Source: Aphelocoma coerulescens (lineage: Eukaryota; Chordata; Aves; Passeriformes; Corvidae). Taken from it: DNA of 64,000 bases. The notes beneath the pieces are model-generated. The model worked only from the letters and a program-made list of their open reading frames with translations, had not been told where the DNA came from and did no database searches. Made by a program: the position numbers and the translations under genes. The stretch covers positions 1-64,000 of the forward strand of contig NW_027183593.1 in NCBI RefSeq assembly GCF_041296385.1, written 5' to 3'. This document shows positions 24,732 to 35,587 of the stretch, piece by piece (the stretch's first letter is position 1; each line of letters starts with the position of its first letter).

Positions 24732-26999
24732 GGTGGCATCAGGACACACCTGTGTCCCAGCAGCTGGGTGCCCAGCTGGGAGCAGGAGCAGGGCTGGGGC
24801 TGCTCCCAAAGTTGCCCCGCCCCAATGCCAGAGCCGGACATATGCTGAGGGGGGGCTGGATCAGGCTTTATTGTCCAGCTGCATGCCAGGAGTGAGCACA
24901 AAATCTACCTGCATTCTCTGCAGCATGCCATCCTGGAGCAGAGCCATTGCCAAAGGAAGCCGTGAGCCCGTGCCAAGCCAGTGCCGGAGTGGGATCCTAG
25001 CAGCACCTGTGGAAGCCGGGAGAGAGGAGCCCACCTGGAGCAGGTTCGTGCAGGATTAATCATCCCGTGGCTTCCCACCAGGGTCCTGTTGCTTCCAAAA
25101 GGCCCCACAGTGTCACTGTGGCCCCTCGGTTCCACCAGGTTCCATAGCGTCACTGTGGTGCCCAGGGTTCCGTCAGCTTCGCCAGCATCCCCACGGTCTG
25201 CAGAGCTCCCCGAGCTTCTGTGGTGTCACAGTGGAGGCAGGGTTGCATCAGGTTCCATAGCATCAGCACGGTCTCCAGGGCTCCCAGAGGTTCTGTGGTG
25301 TCACAGTGGAGGCAGGGTTGCATCAGGTTCCATAGCATCACCACAGTCTCCAGGGCTCCCTGAGCTTCTGTGGTGTCACAGTGGAGGCAGGGTTGCATCA
25401 GGTTCCATAGCATCAGCACGGTCTCCAGGGCTCCCAGAGGTTCTGTGGTGTCACAGAGGAGGCAGGGTTGCATCAGGTTCCATAGCATCACCACGGTCTC
25501 CAGGGCTCCAAGAGCTTCTGTGGTGTCACAGAGGAGGCAGGGTTGCATCAGGTTCAATAGCATCAGCACGGTCTCCAGGGCTCCCCTGAGCTTCTGTGGT
25601 GGTGTCACAGAGGAGCCAGGCTTCCTTGTAGTTCCCCAGCATCACAAAGGCTCTCCTGGGAGCCACGGGTCACAAAGCACCGTGGGCTCTGTGCAGCCCC
25701 GCTGTGTCACAATGGCCGCTGGCTTCCACGAGCCCCCGCAGTGTCCCAGTGGGCCCCGTGGCTTTAGGAGTGGGTGGCTGGGAGTTGGTGCCAGCGGCTG
25801 GGGGAGCAGCAGCAGGGACTGTGTGTGGACAGTGCCATGGCCACTTGTGTGGCCACTGGTGTCTCTGTGCCAGGCACAGCCGTGGTGTGTAACACCGGCT
25901 CTGGGTCCTTTGGCTGTGCAGGTGGCAGTCACGGCCTGGAGCAGGGCTGCTCCCGGGGGACAGCCTGGGGCAGGAGGCTGCTGGAGATTCATTCCCCACA
26001 CTCCTTGTCATGAGGTGCTCAGAGTGATTGGAAAGGCTGTTGGCAGCAGGCAGTTCTCTGGGTTCAAGCTGTGGAGCTGTCAGCGGGAATGCAAAGGCCA
26101 AGCTGGTGAGCCTTTTGTCCTGGTGCCTTTAGTGTGTGAGCAGTCCCTGGTGCCGTTGTCTTTGGATCCTGAGTGTGGGAGAGGCAAGGCTTAGGATGGT
26201 GCGTAGAGCTGAGAAGGAAAGTGCCGAGAGCAGCGTGTGTGCTGCTGCTTTGAGGGGTGCAGTTGAAGTTGTAGGCAGCAAGAGCTTTCTCAGCTGGCCC
26301 TTTTGTGAGCTCTGCTTTTGCCAGATGACTTCCATCTTACCCTCTTACCATCTTAGCCTCTCATTTTTGCATATCCCAAACCCCCTTCCAAACATCCAGC
26401 AGCTGCTTGTAAAGAAGAAGTCCTAGAACAAAAAGCCAGTGCTGCCTTTCATAGCCCCTTTGCTGTCTATGAAGTAGAGGAAAGAAGCTAGTGAGACGCA
26501 CTTTCTTTCTCAACTCCATAGAGCGCATCCTTCTCTCAAGGTGGCAGAGTCCTTGGCGGAAGTGAAGCATCTGCAGCTGCAGTTCAGACTGAGAGATGTG
26601 CCAGGACAGGAAACATTTGCTGACCTTCCCTGTTCCCTGTGCAACATGATTCTCGCATCCCAGTCACTTTCACATACCTTCGGTATCCCTGAGTCCAAGC
26701 AGCTAAAGCTCACAGAGACAGAAGTGTCAGGAAGGAAAACGTTCCAAAAGCACCCCCTTCTCTTATCAGCATATAAATTGTGCACAACAGGCTGCGGCAC
26801 CGAACCTTCCTTCTCAGATAGACATGCCATCACACTTTTCACTCTTGCAGCTCGGTTGAAAAGCTCCAGCAGCTGCTCCCGCAATAGCAAAAGGTTCTAG
26901 AAGTGAAAGCCAGTTTGGGGCTGCACCTTCTCCTTGCCGCATGTAAGCCACACCAAACTCCCTGATGCACTCTGTCCTCCCCTTCTCAAAGGAGTAGAC
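24732..26999 (+). repeat. Monomer 12 (2268 bp, five 75-bp units)
   Basis: Long form with cccagctggg near 24771 and acgttcc. The first allele recurs 4461 bp downstream in monomer 14. Confidence 0.97.
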
Positions 27000-29192
27000 G
27001 GTGGCATCAGGACACACCTGTGTCCCAGCAGCTGGGTGCCCAGCCGGGAGCAGGAGCAGGGCTGGGGCTGCTCCCAAAGTTGCCCCGCCCCAATGCCAGA
27101 GCCGGACATATGCTGAGGGGGGGCTGGATCAGGCTTTATTGTCCAGCTGCATGCCAGGAGTGAGCACAAAATCTACCTGCATTCTCTGTAGCATGCCATC
27201 CTGGAGCAGAGCCATTGCCAAAGGAAGCCGTGAGCCCGTGCCAAGCCAGTGCCGGAGTGGGATCCTAGCAGCACCTGTGGAAGCCGGGAGAGAGGAGCCC
27301 ACCTGGAGCAGGTTCGTGCAGGATTAATCATCCCGTGGCTTCCCACCAGGGTCCTGTTGCTTCCAAAAGGCCCCACAGTGTCACTGTGGCCCCTCGGTTC
27401 CACCAGGTTCCATAGCGTCACTGTGGTGCCCAGGGTTCCGTCAGCTTCGCCAGCATCCCCACGGTCTGCAGAGCTCCCCGAGCTTCTGTGGTGTCACAGT
27501 GGAGGCAGGGTTGCATCAGGTTCCATAGCATCACCACAGTCTCCAGGGCTCCCTGAGCTTCTGTGGTGTCACAGTGGAGGCAGGGTTGCATCAGGTTCCA
27601 TAGCATCAGCACGGTCTCCAGGGCTCCCAGAGGTTCTGTGGTGTCACAGAGGAGGCAGGGTTGCATCAGGTTCCATAGCATCACCACGGTCTCCAGGGCT
27701 CCAAGAGCTTCTGTGGTGTCACAGAGGAGGCAGGGTTGCATCAGGTTCAATAGCATCAGCACGGTCTCCAGGGCTCCCCTGAGCTTATGTGGTGGTGTCA
27801 CAGAGGAGCCAGGCTTCCTTGTAGTTCCCCAGCATCACAAAGGCTCTCCTGGGAGCCACGGGTCACAAAGCACCGTGGGCTCTGTGCAGCCCCGCTGTGT
27901 CACAATGGCCGCTGGCTTCCACGAGCCCCCGCAGTGTCCCAGTGGGCCCCGTAGCTTTAGGAGTGGGTGGCTGGGAGTTGGTGCCAGCGGCTGGGGGAGC
28001 AGCAGCAGGGACTGTGTGTGGACAGTGCCATGGCCACTTGTGTGGCCACTGGTGTCTCTGTGCCAGGCACAGCCGTGGTGTGTAACACCGGCTCTGGGTC
28101 CTTTGGCTGTGCAGGTGGCAGTCACGGCCTGGAGCAGGGCTGCTCCCGGGGGACAGCCTGGGGCAGGAGGCTGCTGGAGATTCATTCCCCACACTCCTTG
28201 TCATGAGGTGCTCAGAGTGATTGGAAAGGCTGTTGGCAGCAGGCAGTTCTCTGGGTTCAAGCTGTGGAGCTGTCAGCGGGAATGCAAAGGCCAAGCTGGT
28301 GAGCCTTTTGTCCTGGTGCCTTTAGTGTGTGAGCAGTCCCTGGTGCCGTTGTCTTTGGATCCTGAGTGTGGGAGAGGCAAGGCTTAGGATGGTGCGTAGA
28401 GCTGAGAAGGAAAGTGCCGAGAGCAGCGTGTGTGCTGCTGCTTTGAGGGGTGCAGTTGAAGTTGTAGGCAGCAAGAGCTTTCTCAGCTGGCCCTTTTGTG
28501 AGCTCTGCTTTTGCCAGATGACTTCCATCTTACCCTCTTACCATCTTAGCCTCTCATTTTTGCATATCCCAAACCCCCTTCCAAACATCCAGCAGCTGCT
28601 TGTAAAGAAGAAGTCCTAGAACAAAAAGCCAGTGCTGCCTTTCATAGCCCCTTTGCTGTCTATGAAGTAGAGGAAAGAAGCTAGTGAGACGCACTTTCTT
28701 TCTCAACTCCATAGAGCGCATCCTTCTCTCAAGGTGGCAGAGTCCTTGGCGGAAGTGAAGCATCTGCAGCTGCAGTTCAGACTGAGAGATGTGCCAGGAC
28801 AGGAAACATTTGCTGACCTTCCCTGTTCCCTGTGCAACATGATTCTCGCATCCCAGTCACTTTCACATACCTTCGGTATCCCTGAGTCCAAGCAGCTAAA
28901 GCTCACAGAGACAGAAGTGTCAGGAAGGAAAACGTTGCAAAAGCACCCCCTTCTCTTATCAGCATATAAATTGTGCACAACAGGCTGCGGCACCGAACCT
29001 TCCTTCTCAGATAGACATGCCATCACACTTTTCACTCTTGCAGCTCGGTTGAAAAGCTCCAGCAGCTGCTCCCGCAATAGCAAAAGGTTCTAGAAGTGAA
29101 AGCCAGTTTGGGGCTGCACCTTCTCCTTGCCGCATGTAAGCCACACCAAACTCCCTGATGCACTCTGTCCTCCCCTTCTCAAAGGAGTAGAC
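27000..29192 (+). repeat. Monomer 13 (2193 bp, four 75-bp units, type B)
   Basis: Short form missing a different unit from monomers 8, 10 and 11. It has ctctgtagcatgcc near 27184, gcttatgtgg near 27783, cccgtagcttt near 27948 and acgttgc. Confidence 0.97.
27486..27786 (+). repeat. Nested 75-bp repeat, four-unit type B (monomer 13)
   Basis: Four units, with the first unit passing directly to accacag. One of the first two long-form units was lost, while units 4 and 5, including the gttcaatag unit, are retained. The same form is in monomers 15, 16 and 18. Confidence 0.92.
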
Positions 29193-31460
29193 GGTGGCAT
29201 CAGGACACACCTGTGTCCCAGCAGCTGGGTGCCCAGCTGGGAGCAGGAGCAGGGCTGGGGCTGCTCCCAAAGTTGCCCCGCCCCAATGCCAGAGCCGGAC
29301 ATATGCTGAGGGGGGGCTGGATCAGGCTTTATTGTCCAGCTGCATGCCAGGAGTGAGCACAAAATCTACCTGCATTCTCTGCAGCATGCCATCCTGGAGC
29401 AGAGCCATTGCCAAAGGAAGCCGTGAGCCCGTGCCAAGCCAGTGCCGGAGTGGGATCCTAGCAGCACCTGTGGAAGCCGGGAGAGAGGAGCCCACCTGGA
29501 GCAGGTTCGTGCAGGATTAATCATCCCGTGGCTTCCCACCAGGGTCCTGTTGCTTCCAAAAGGCCCCACAGTGTCACTGTGGCCCCTCGGTTCCACCAGG
29601 TTCCATAGCGTCACTGTGGTGCCCAGGGTTCCGTCAGCTTCGCCAGCATCCCCACGGTCTGCAGAGCTCCCCGAGCTTCTGTGGTGTCACAGTGGAGGCA
29701 GGGTTGCATCAGGTTCCATAGCATCAGCACGGTCTCCAGGGCTCCCAGAGGTTCTGTGGTGTCACAGTGGAGGCAGGGTTGCATCAGGTTCCATAGCATC
29801 ACCACAGTCTCCAGGGCTCCCTGAGCTTCTGTGGTGTCACAGTGGAGGCAGGGTTGCATCAGGTTCCATAGCATCAGCACGGTCTCCAGGGCTCCCAGAG
29901 GTTCTGTGGTGTCACAGAGGAGGCAGGGTTGCATCAGGTTCCATAGCATCACCACGGTCTCCAGGGCTCCAAGAGCTTCTGTGGTGTCACAGAGGAGGCA
30001 GGGTTGCATCAGGTTCAATAGCATCAGCACGGTCTCCAGGGCTCCCCTGAGCTTCTGTGGTGGTGTCACAGAGGAGCCAGGCTTCCTTGTAGTTCCCCAG
30101 CATCACAAAGGCTCTCCTGGGAGCCACGGGTCACAAAGCACCGTGGGCTCTGTGCAGCCCCGCTGTGTCACAATGGCCGCTGGCTTCCACGAGCCCCCGC
30201 AGTGTCCCAGTGGGCCCCGTGGCTTTAGGAGTGGGTGGCTGGGAGTTGGTGCCAGCGGCTGGGGGAGCAGCAGCAGGGACTGTGTGTGGACAGTGCCATG
30301 GCCACTTGTGTGGCCACTGGTGTCTCTGTGCCAGGCACAGCCGTGGTGTGTAACACCGGCTCTGGGTCCTTTGGCTGTGCAGGTGGCAGTCACGGCCTGG
30401 AGCAGGGCTGCTCCCGGGGGACAGCCTGGGGCAGGAGGCTGCTGGAGATTCATTCCCCACACTCCTTGTCATGAGGTGCTCAGAGTGATTGGAAAGGCTG
30501 TTGGCAGCAGGCAGTTCTCTGGGTTCAAGCTGTGGAGCTGTCAGCGGGAATGCAAAGGCCAAGCTGGTGAGCCTTTTGTCCTGGTGCCTTTAGTGTGTGA
30601 GCAGTCCCTGGTGCCGTTGTCTTTGGATCCTGAGTGTGGGAGAGGCAAGGCTTAGGATGGTGCGTAGAGCTGAGAAGGAAAGTGCCGAGAGCAGCGTGTG
30701 TGCTGCTGCTTTGAGGGGTGCAGTTGAAGTTGTAGGCAGCAAGAGCTTTCTCAGCTGGCCCTTTTGTGAGCTCTGCTTTTGCCAGATGACTTCCATCTTA
30801 CCCTCTTACCATCTTAGCCTCTCATTTTTGCATATCCCAAACCCCCTTCCAAACATCCAGCAGCTGCTTGTAAAGAAGAAGTCCTAGAACAAAAAGCCAG
30901 TGCTGCCTTTCATAGCCCCTTTGCTGTCTATGAAGTAGAGGAAAGAAGCTAGTGAGACGCACTTTCTTTCTCAACTCCATAGAGCGCATCCTTCTCTCAA
31001 GGTGGCAGAGTCCTTGGCGGAAGTGAAGCATCTGCAGCTGCAGTTCAGACTGAGAGATGTGCCAGGACAGGAAACATTTGCTGACCTTCCCTGTTCCCTG
31101 TGCAACATGATTCTCGCATCCCAGTCACTTTCACATACCTTCGGTATCCCTGAGTCCAAGCAGCTAAAGCTCACAGAGACAGAAGTGTCAGGAAGGAAAA
31201 CGTTCCAAAAGCACCCCCTTCTCTTATCAGCATATAAATTGTGCACAACAGGCTGCGGCACCGAACCTTCCTTCTCAGATAGACATGCCATCACACTTTT
31301 CACTCTTGCAGCTCGGTTGAAAAGCTCCAGCAGCTGCTCCCGCAATAGCAAAAGGTTCTAGAAGTGAAAGCCAGTTTGGGGCTGCACCTTCTCCTTGCCG
31401 CATGTAAGCCACACCAAACTCCCTGATGCACTCTGTCCTCCCCTTCTCAAAGGAGTAGAC
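29193..31460 (+). repeat. Monomer 14 (2268 bp, five 75-bp units)
   Basis: Long form with cccagctggg near 29232 and acgttcc. It matches monomer 12 at the sites compared. Confidence 0.97.
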
Positions 31461-32302
31461 GGTGGCATCAGGACACACCTGTGTCCCAGCAGCTGGGTGC
31501 CCAGCCGGGAGCAGGAGCAGGGCTGGGGCTGCTCCCAAAGTTGCCCCGCCCCAATGCCAGAGCCGGACATATGCTGAGGGGGGGCTGGATCAGGCTTTAT
31601 TGTCCAGCTGCATGCCAGGAGTGAGCACAAAATCTACCTGCATTCTCTGTAGCATGCCATCCTGGAGCAGAGCCATTGCCAAAGGAAGCCGTGAGCCCGT
31701 GCCAAGCCAGTGCCGGAGTGGGATCCTAGCAGCACCTGTGGAAGCCGGGAGAGAGGAGCCCACCTGGAGCAGGTTCGTGCAGGATTAATCATCCCGTGGC
31801 TTCCCACCAGGGTCCTGTTGCTTCCAAAAGGCCCCACAGTGTCACTGTGGCCCCTCGGTTCCACCAGGTTCCATAGCGTCACTGTGGTGCCCAGGGTTCC
31901 GTCAGCTTCGCCAGCATCCCCACGGTCTGCAGAGCTCCCCGAGCTTCTGTGGTGTCACAGTGGAGGCAGGGTTGCATCAGGTTCCATAGCATCACCACAG
32001 TCTCCAGGGCTCCCTGAGCTTCTGTGGTGTCACAGTGGAGGCAGGGTTGCATCAGGTTCCATAGCATCAGCACGGTCTCCAGGGCTCCCAGAGGTTCTGT
32101 GGTGTCACAGAGGAGGCAGGGTTGCATCAGGTTCCATAGCATCACCACGGTCTCCAGGGCTCCAAGAGCTTCTGTGGTGTCACAGAGGAGGCAGGGTTGC
32201 ATCAGGTTCAATAGCATCAGCACGGTCTCCAGGGCTCCCCTGAGCTTCTGTGGTGGTGTCACAGAGGAGCCAGGCTTCCTTGTAGTTCCCCAGCATCACA
32301 AA
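31461..32302 (+). repeat. Monomer 15, left part (type B), interrupted by ERV copy 1
   Basis: It carries ctctgtagcatgcc near 31645, as monomer 13 does 4461 bp upstream, and four 75-bp units of type B. It ends at acaaa (32298-32302), the left copy of the ERV target duplication. Without the ERV the monomer would be 2193 bp. Confidence 0.96.
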
Positions 32303-32410
32303 TGTCGAAATTGATGGCGATGATGGTGATGAGGGTGTGGGTTCGGTCGGGCCCGGCTGGAGATGGACGGCGACGAGAGATCTCTATAAGCAGGTCTTTG
32401 GAGCATGCAG

Positions 32411-32416
32411 TTTATT
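32411..32416 (-). promoter_or_regulatory. Polyadenylation signal AATAAA in 3' LTR, copy 1
   Basis: AATAAA on the proviral strand, followed after about 20 nt by the gctccaaagacctgc region where cleavage would be expected. It places the R/U5 boundary near 32385-32395. The same hexamer is in every LTR here. Confidence 0.7.
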
Positions 32417-32484
32417 GCAGAGGGCGTGGGTACAGGGGCACTGCTTAGAGCTGCCAGCTGCAGCTCCAAGCAGGCCCAAGGTGT

Positions 32485-32729
32485 AAGAGAGGGAGAGAGA
32501 GTGAGCGAGAGAGCTAGAGCAAGAGGCTGAGAGCTAAGAGTGTAAAGAGCAAGAGAGACAAACTAAGAGGAGAGCTGAATTAAGAGGAAGAAGAAGAGCA
32601 AGAGAGTTACTAAGAGAGCTACTAAGAGGAGAAGAGCATTACTAAGAGAGCTACTAAGAGAGTTACTAAGAGCGTTACTAAGAGGAGAAGAGCATTACTA
32701 AGAGGAGAGGAGTTAAGAGAGCGAGGAGC
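32485..32729 (+). repeat. Purine-rich degenerate repeat in U3 (3' LTR, copy 1)
   Basis: About 245 bp of almost pure purine on the + strand (pyrimidine in proviral RNA sense), built of variants of agagttactaagag with GA-only spacers. The same tract is at 37754-37998 in the 5' LTR. It may act as an enhancer or initiator-type region in place of a TATA box; function is inferred only. Confidence 0.75.
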
Positions 32730-33022
32730 TTGTTACAATACAATAAATCATCTTCTGTAGTGAATATTCTAATTCTCAGTAGCCAATCTAATACAAGGTA
32801 CAAATCCTATAGCATTTACATACAGCCTATAAGAGTTCTTACATTACCATAGAGTGTTACATTTTAACTTCTAAAAACTACTCTTTGGACCCCTTCTGCT
32901 GAGCTAGTAGGGTCTGCTCTGACCCTTGGACCTGTCTGCAAGCAGAGGGTATTGTTCAATCAAGAGGGGATTACCTTCAGCCGGCTATACCATTGTTTTC
33001 CAGTTGTTCAGTAACTAAGACT

Positions 33023-34381
33023 CTATATCTCAAAGATGGCCTTCATTTCGATGTCGCTCACAGTTTTCATATTCCCAGAATCTTTTGTTAGGCAATCATA
33101 TTTATAAGGCTTTCCTGTTTCATCTTCCCCAACATCTCCCCCGTTCTGATGAACAACTAAGATATTAGATACAGTCCTACTCGTTATTTTTTGCACACAC
33201 TGAAGCATACAAGGTACTGCTACTAAAACTATAATTATTACTACTAGAATAATCAAGCCTATTTTACAGAGTTCCCTTAGCCAAGGTGCAAAGCTCCAAT
33301 CATCAAACAAACTGTCCAGCCAAGACGGGTCATCTGTTCTAATTTGGTTAGCTAGATCCTTTAGGTTTTGTAGCTGTTTGTGAATGGAAACAGAATGATC
33401 GGATAAGTTCATACAGCATAATCCTTCAAAATCTTCACAGCCGTGCCCATGTGCTAATAAAAGATAATCAACGGCAGCTCTATTTTGTAAAGTGGCATGT
33501 CTGACTGCCTCTTCATCGGTTAACAGATCACTGATCATAGTAGAGGTGGCATTTACCTCCTTGCTGAGCCAACATCCCAACTTGTTTAACTGTTTTAAAG
33601 CAATTGAGGAGCTTAACTGAGGTAGAAAAATGCTTGCAACAATTGATTTTCCAGAGTTCCAAGGGTGGAAGTCACTATCACAGTCACTATCGTACTGATG
33701 TCCCCAGGAAGATCTGATCTTTCTGCTTTTCTTTTTGATTACCTCTTTGACACTGGGAGCAATAATTGTAAGTTGTCCCAGAGCACAAGGGCCACCATCT
33801 ATTTTTGAAGGTATACCTTGCCAGGCCCTGTCTCCACAGATGAGCCAAATTCCTCTGGGGAATCGAATAGGAAGTTTGCTAAAACGATCTGCATGAGGTT
33901 CGTCATATATAAGAAGCTTAACTTGACTACACCAAGAAGTTACATTGCTATAAGCTGGGTGATATGGGGTAACATTTAAATGGGGACCGTTTTCTCCTTG
34001 AAAGTGAAAGAAATAGCAGGTATCCATAGTTAACGAACCTAGGATTTCTAGCTCTTGAAGGTCAGATTTATCAATTTTAGAATTATCAATATAAGTTTGG
34101 TGTCTATGGCTGGGAGTTGGAGATACATGATGATCGTCATATGGCCAATACTTATCAAGAGTAATATTATCAAAACCTTCTGGAAGAGGTACTCCAACTA
34201 AACAGGTTGAAAAAGGTTTGTCAGGGCTTGTGTCAGATAGACAGATGGTATCGGAGCCTGCGGATTTGGCTAAAGCAACCCAGACATTTGTCTTTGGTTG
34301 ATTCACAGGTAAAGCTTCACTACAAAAACTAAAACAAAAGAATAAAAGCAACATGCACGCGCGCAAATGAGAAAACTCCAT
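33023..34381 (-). CDS. env: Retroviral envelope glycoprotein, alpharetrovirus-type (copy 1)
   Basis: Open frame of 452 codons from the ATG at 34381 (A at -3, G at +4). A further ten in-frame codons upstream begin only with GTG. The protein would be cleaved into surface and transmembrane subunits that bind a receptor and fuse membranes. Visible landmarks: signal segment at residues 9-20; furin-type RKIR at 220-223; a fusion-loop region between Cys234 and Cys270; the LQNRAA immunosuppressive-type segment from 298; CX6CC at Cys315/322/323; a membrane helix at about 373-392; and a ~60-residue tail. Possible N-glycosylation sites are Asn72, 136, 146, 277 and 325. The cysteine-flanked internal fusion loop and CX6CC are alpharetrovirus traits. 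The surface subunit is short (~200 residues). The last 36 codons and the stop lie in the LTR. No disruption is seen. Expression would need splicing from the leader. Confidence 0.92.
   Translation of the reverse strand: MEFSHLRACMLLLFFCFSFCSEALPVNQPKTNVWVALAKSAGSDTICLSDTSPDKPFSTCLVGVPLPEGFDNITLDKYWPYDDHHVSPTPSHRHQTYIDNSKIDKSDLQELEILGSLTMDTCYFFHFQGENGPHLNVTPYHPAYSNVTSWCSQVKLLIYDEPHADRFSKLPIRFPRGIWLICGDRAWQGIPSKIDGGPCALGQLTIIAPSVKEVIKKKSRKIRSSWGHQYDSDCDSDFHPWNSGKSIVASIFLPQLSSSIALKQLNKLGCWLSKEVNATSTMISDLLTDEEAVRHATLQNRAAVDYLLLAHGHGCEDFEGLCCMNLSDHSVSIHKQLQNLKDLANQIRTDDPSWLDSLFDDWSFAPWLRELCKIGLIILVVIIIVLVAVPCMLQCVQKITSRTVSNILVVHQNGGDVGEDETGKPYKYDCLTKDSGNMKTVSDIEMKAIFEI
33135..33142 (-). promoter_or_regulatory. 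Polypurine tract, copy 1
   Basis: GGGGGAGA in proviral sense directly abuts the TG of the 3' LTR, as required for plus-strand priming in reverse transcription. Unusually, it lies within the env reading frame (in the Asn-Gly-Gly-Asp codons). Confidence 0.85.
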
Positions 34382-34435
34382 TCTTTTCTTGAGCTGTTTT
34401 TGGCAGATCACTTTCTTCTGGTGATTCTGCGCAGT

Positions 34436-35587
34436 TCAGGTCTGGGTGCTTGCTTCCTGGCTTCCACTTGCAGAGTCACTGGCTGGTGTGGTGGCATCAG
34501 CAGGCTTTGATGCGAGGTATGGCTTCACGTTTTTTGCTGGAACCCACTTGATTCCTTCACCTGTGGAAACACATGCAAACCCCTTCCCCCACATTATAAG
34601 ATTGTATGGTCCTTCTATTTTTCCTGAGTCTAGATTTTTAATCAAAACTGGGGGGCGCTCTTTCAGTTTTGCTTTTTTGTTGTTCAAAAAATGTCTATAA
34701 ATGGGGGGATCAGGCTCTTCTGCAGAGCTATTCAAAAAATTGTAAACATACAAAGCCTTGTTCAACCTCCTTTGAGGTGTATCCTGGACTTCTCCCCCTC
34801 TCTGTTGATCTAAAATGCGTTTTAGGGTTTGATGTGTTCTTTTTAGGGTACTTTTTAGCAGTTGTTTAAGATACGGTGAGCAAATACCACTATCTCTTAC
34901 AGCCCTTCTTAGTTCTTTAATTTCGTGAGTGGGGATGGGAACCCACGTTTTGGGACTGTCAGGCTGTTGGCTAGCTATCACAGGCTTAGCTAATAGACTT
35001 TCATCTTTACAGCTTTGGAGTCTTATTTCATGCCAATCTGTTAATTGAGAATAATCTGAGCACTTTGGAGGATTTTTTGATTCAGAAAGTAGCGCTAACA
35101 AACTCTCAGAACTCGTTTTCTCCTTATGGGTTGCAAGATCCCAGCCGCTCGCTGGCGGGACTCTGGGGCTCATTGCAAACAAATCTGGCTGCTTTTCAGG
35201 GTTTCCTGGTGTTAGATTTAAAGCATCAGCTCGGGCAGAGCGGCTCTCCGTCTTCCCTGCCACTGGAGCTGCACCACTGCCCTCCGTTCCCCCCCTGTTT
35301 GCGGCTTGTGAGGCGAGGCTGAGCTGCGCGGAGGGATGTTGCTGGGCGGCGGTAGCCGAGGGATACAGCTGTGCGGTGCCGGAGGGCCCCGGCGGGGGCG
35401 GCGATGGCACTGCCGATCTCCGCGGTGGCGGGCGAGGAGGCGGGGGGGCCGCGAGCAACCGGCTCCGCGGCAGCGGGCGAGGGGGTGCGGGTGGCTCTAT
35501 TGAAGGCGAGGTGAAAGCCGTGGGGGGCGGTGGCGGAGCTAGTTCCGTGAGCAGTGCTGTGGTTGGAGAAGTGTGAGCGTGCGTGGG
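34436..35587 (-). pseudogene. Gag tail / capsid fragment fused to integrase C-terminus (deletion remnant, copy 1)
   Basis: Open frame continuing the gag frame after the TAA at 35588-35590 and ending at TGA 34436-34438. It starts as more Pro-rich gag. At about 34945-34856 it resembles the start of a class II capsid (WVPIPTHEIKELRRAV). From about 34852 to 34505 it changes to the C-terminal part of integrase: a TLKRTHQTLKRIL helix region, then the SH3-like DNA-binding end with GPYNLIMWGKG and KWVPAKNVKPYL. Everything between, including protease, reverse transcriptase and the integrase catalytic triad, is missing, so no enzyme activity is expected. There is no good initiation codon at the open start (it is TTG). 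Copies of ctttttag at 34839-34846 and 34851-34858 flank the apparent junction. Residue E in THEIKEL (codon at 34924) is K in copy 2. Confidence 0.85.

Larger units (their letters stand above)
32303..33134 (-). repeat. ERV copy 1, 3' LTR (832 bp)
   Basis: It begins TGTTGGGG and ends TTTCGACA in proviral sense. It matches the 5' LTR across 831 bp; the only difference I found is an extra C in gggcccggc near 32350. The first 112 bp of U3 (33023-33134) encode the env C-terminus and stop. U3 also holds a purine-rich repeat tract (+ strand). AATAAA in proviral sense lies at 32411-32416, about 110 bp from the U5 end. No TATA box was found at a usual distance before it. Confidence 0.95.

Noticed and set aside
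33099..33106. TATAAATA on the proviral strand as LTR promoter
   Set aside because: It lies ~30 bp from the U3 edge inside env codons and would imply an R region of nearly 700 nt; more likely coincidental.
34382..34411. Ten-codon N-terminal extension of env starting at GTG
   Set aside because: The ATG at 34381 has a strong start context and directly precedes the signal segment; the GTG has no support.
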